From positions 1 to 8,261 of the forward strand of contig DYDT01000156.1 in assembly GCA_020404485.1 (NCBI GenBank): 8,261 nucleotides of DNA, in the 5' to 3' direction. Made by a program: the position numbers and the translations under genes. A model generated the notes under the pieces. That model ran no database searches, was not told the origin of the DNA, and saw only the letters and a program-made list of their open reading frames with translations. Below, in pieces: positions 6,984 to 8,261 of this stretch (positions are counted from its first letter, which is position 1; each line of letters starts with the position of its first letter). This DNA comes from Rickettsia endosymbiont of Diachasma alloeum (GTDB lineage Bacteria; Pseudomonadota; Alphaproteobacteria; Rickettsiales; Rickettsiaceae).

Positions 6984-7709
6984 ATGAAGTTTCTTAAAGT
7001 ACTTTTATTATCTTTATTATTAATTTCTTGTGAAAAAAAAGAGCAAGAAGCAACTTTGATTGTTGGAACTTCAGCAGATAACCCACCCTATGAATTTATT
7101 CAAAATGGTGAAATTGTTGGGATTGATATAGATATTATCAAGGCAATAGGCGAACGTTTAAATAAAAAAGTCATCATAAAAAACTTTGATTTTAATGGCC
7201 TACTTGCAGCTTTGGTAAGCGAAAATATCGATATTGCAGTTGCAGAACTTTCAGTAACACCAGAACGTGCAGAATATATTAGTTTTTCCGATAATTATGC
7301 TACAGCAAAATTTGCTGTATTATACAGGTTAGAAGACAATGTACAAAGTATTGCTGATCTAGATAATAAAATAATCGGTGTACAATTAGGTAGTATATTA
7401 GAGAAAAAAGCTGAAGAACTTTCTAAAACAATGAATATTAAAGTTCATTCCTTAGCAAATAGTTTAATGTTAGTTGAAGAATTAAAAGCTAAAGTCGTAG
7501 ATGTTATTATTTCTGAAGAGTTTCAAAATAAAAAGTTGCAAGAAGCAAATCCAAATTTAGCAAGCTATACTTTAGAAGAATTTTCTTCAGAATTTGCTTT
7601 AGGCTTGTCTAAAAATTCAGGATTAATTAAAGAAATTAATGAAACAATAGATTCATTAAAAAAAGATGGCACTATCAATAAAATTATGAAAAAATGGCTG
7701 GGACAGTAA
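6984..7709 (+). CDS. Amino-acid ABC transporter substrate-binding lipoprotein (family 3)
   Basis: A 241-residue extracytoplasmic binding protein of the SBP_bac_3 family, which captures polar or basic amino acids for an ABC importer. It begins with a lipoprotein signal peptide: K2 and K5, a leucine-rich core, then the lipobox 'LISC' with C16 as the likely lipidated residue. Family features are 'PPYEF' at 34-38, '[15 protein letters not shown]' at 45-59, '[23 protein letters not shown]' at 83-105 (R95 in the position that usually binds the ligand carboxylate), 'VQLGS' at 133-137, and a 'VDVIISE' stretch around D173. Length is normal for the family. No permease or ATPase gene is in the window, so it either serves a system encoded elsewhere or works alone; the ligand cannot be told. 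No clear Shine-Dalgarno site precedes ATG 6984. Its end overlaps the next gene by 16 nt. Confidence 0.92.
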   Translation: MKFLKVLLLSLLLISCEKKEQEATLIVGTSADNPPYEFIQNGEIVGIDIDIIKAIGERLNKKVIIKNFDFNGLLAALVSENIDIAVAELSVTPERAEYISFSDNYATAKFAVLYRLEDNVQSIADLDNKIIGVQLGSILEKKAEELSKTMNIKVHSLANSLMLVEELKAKVVDVIISEEFQNKKLQEANPNLASYTLEEFSSEFALGLSKNSGLIKEINETIDSLKKDGTINKIMKKWLGQ

Positions 7710-8176
7710 CAGAAAATCAATTTAAAGATGCTATGAGCTGTTTTCCTGCCGGAGTAACAATCATAACTACTAATTTAAACAATAAATTTTTTGGCTTTAC
7801 TGCTAGTTCTTTTACTTCCGTATCTTTAAAACCACCATTAATATTATTTTGTCTTAATAAAAATGCTTTCAGCATAAAAAGTTTTGAAAAAAGTAGTAAA
7901 TTTGCCATTAGTATTTTAGCAGACAATCAAGTTGATATTTCAGAACATTTTGCTAGGTCACATACTGATAAATTTACAGATATTTCTTATGAGCTTGGTT
8001 CTGCTACTTCTTGTCCTTTGATAAATGGAGCTGTTTGTCATATAGAATGCCTAAAACATGCCACCTATGATGGTGGTGATCATATAATTTTTGTTGGGGA
8101 AGTAATAAATACTGCTATTAAAAATGATTTAAAACCTTTAATATATCCCACATTCCGCTCCAAAATATCAAAATAA
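7694..8176 (+). CDS. Flavin reductase-like, FMN-binding protein
   Basis: A 160-residue cytoplasmic protein of the flavin reductase-like (DIM6/NTAB, HpaC-type) split-barrel family, which uses NAD(P)H to reduce free or bound flavin, often for a partner monooxygenase. Family segments seen are 'FPAGVTIIT' at 17-25, '[23 protein letters not shown]' split over 34-56 (FMN-contacting strands), '[18 protein letters not shown]' at 70-87, and '[11 protein letters not shown]' at 127-137. Length is near the usual 155-170, with a slightly short and polar C-terminus. The ATG at 7694 lies inside the end of the lipoprotein gene in another frame, overlapping it by 16 nt. The next in-frame ATG (7733) would cut the conserved N-terminal helix, so 7694 is preferred. 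No monooxygenase partner is in the window, so the physiological substrate is unknown. Confidence 0.92.
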   Translation: MAGTVTENQFKDAMSCFPAGVTIITTNLNNKFFGFTASSFTSVSLKPPLILFCLNKNAFSIKSFEKSSKFAISILADNQVDISEHFARSHTDKFTDISYELGSATSCPLINGAVCHIECLKHATYDGGDHIIFVGEVINTAIKNDLKPLIYPTFRSKISK

Positions 8177-8261
8177 AATAATTATTGAATAATTAATGCA
8201 AAAAGTATTCACTAAGAATGAGTAATATTATAGAGTACACTAAGTGATGAGAATAGAAACT
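8177..8261. other. AT-rich tail with no supported gene
   Basis: The stretch after the flavin reductase stop contains an all-A/T palindrome around G8187 (8179-8195) that is too weak to call a terminator. It also holds a chain of tiny overlapping frames: ATG 8196 to TAA 8225 (9 codons), ATG 8218 to TGA 8247 (9 codons), and ATG 8247 running off the window edge (M-R-I-E-T). The last could be the start of a further gene, but five codons are not enough to judge. Confidence 0.35.

Overview
The window is a stretch of a very AT-rich alphaproteobacterial chromosome, most probably a Rickettsia. The evidence is the base composition, the Rickettsia-like proteins, the gene set (EmrB-type MFS transporter, split-off Mrp antiporter subunit E, PyrH, Frr, GatCAB) and spacers holding GC-richer palindromes of the 'gtcattgcgag…ctcgcaatgac' kind that litter Rickettsia genomes. 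I cannot name the species. All eight supported genes lie on the + strand and no true minus-strand gene is visible.

Layout. Bases 1-68 are not ordinary chromosome: 31-64 is a perfect 34-bp loxP site inside a 42-bp block (27-68) that, from memory, equals the linker of 454 Titanium paired-end libraries. Bases 1-26 lie beyond it and are probably joined to the rest artificially. Bases 69-209 are an AT-rich leader with possible -10 hexamers. A tightly overlapping trio follows: a 14-TM DHA2-family MFS exporter (210-1772), a short MrpE/MnhE-like protein lacking the usual N-terminal membrane part (1762-2076), and UMP kinase pyrH (2073-2792). A 145-bp spacer with a GC island leads to frr (2938-3498). 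A 91-nt palindromic element (3509-3599) separates frr from gatC-gatA-gatB (3646-6882), which are packed with gaps of 1-2 nt. A second, degenerate palindrome fills the spacer before a family-3 amino-acid ABC transporter binding lipoprotein (6984-7709), whose end overlaps a flavin reductase-like gene (7694-8176). The last 85 bases hold no convincing gene.

How the genes work together. PyrH makes UDP for nucleic acid synthesis and Frr recycles ribosomes; they are neighbours in many bacteria, usually behind rpsB-tsf, which are absent from this window. GatCAB converts mischarged Glu-tRNA(Gln) (and/or Asp-tRNA(Asn)) to the amidated form. The other genes are envelope or uptake functions (drug/solute export, cation/proton antiport, amino-acid capture) and a redox enzyme.

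I found no undescribed biological system. The most important observation is the loxP/linker block, which looks like a sequencing or assembly artefact (or, less likely, an engineering scar) and makes the left edge of the window unreliable.
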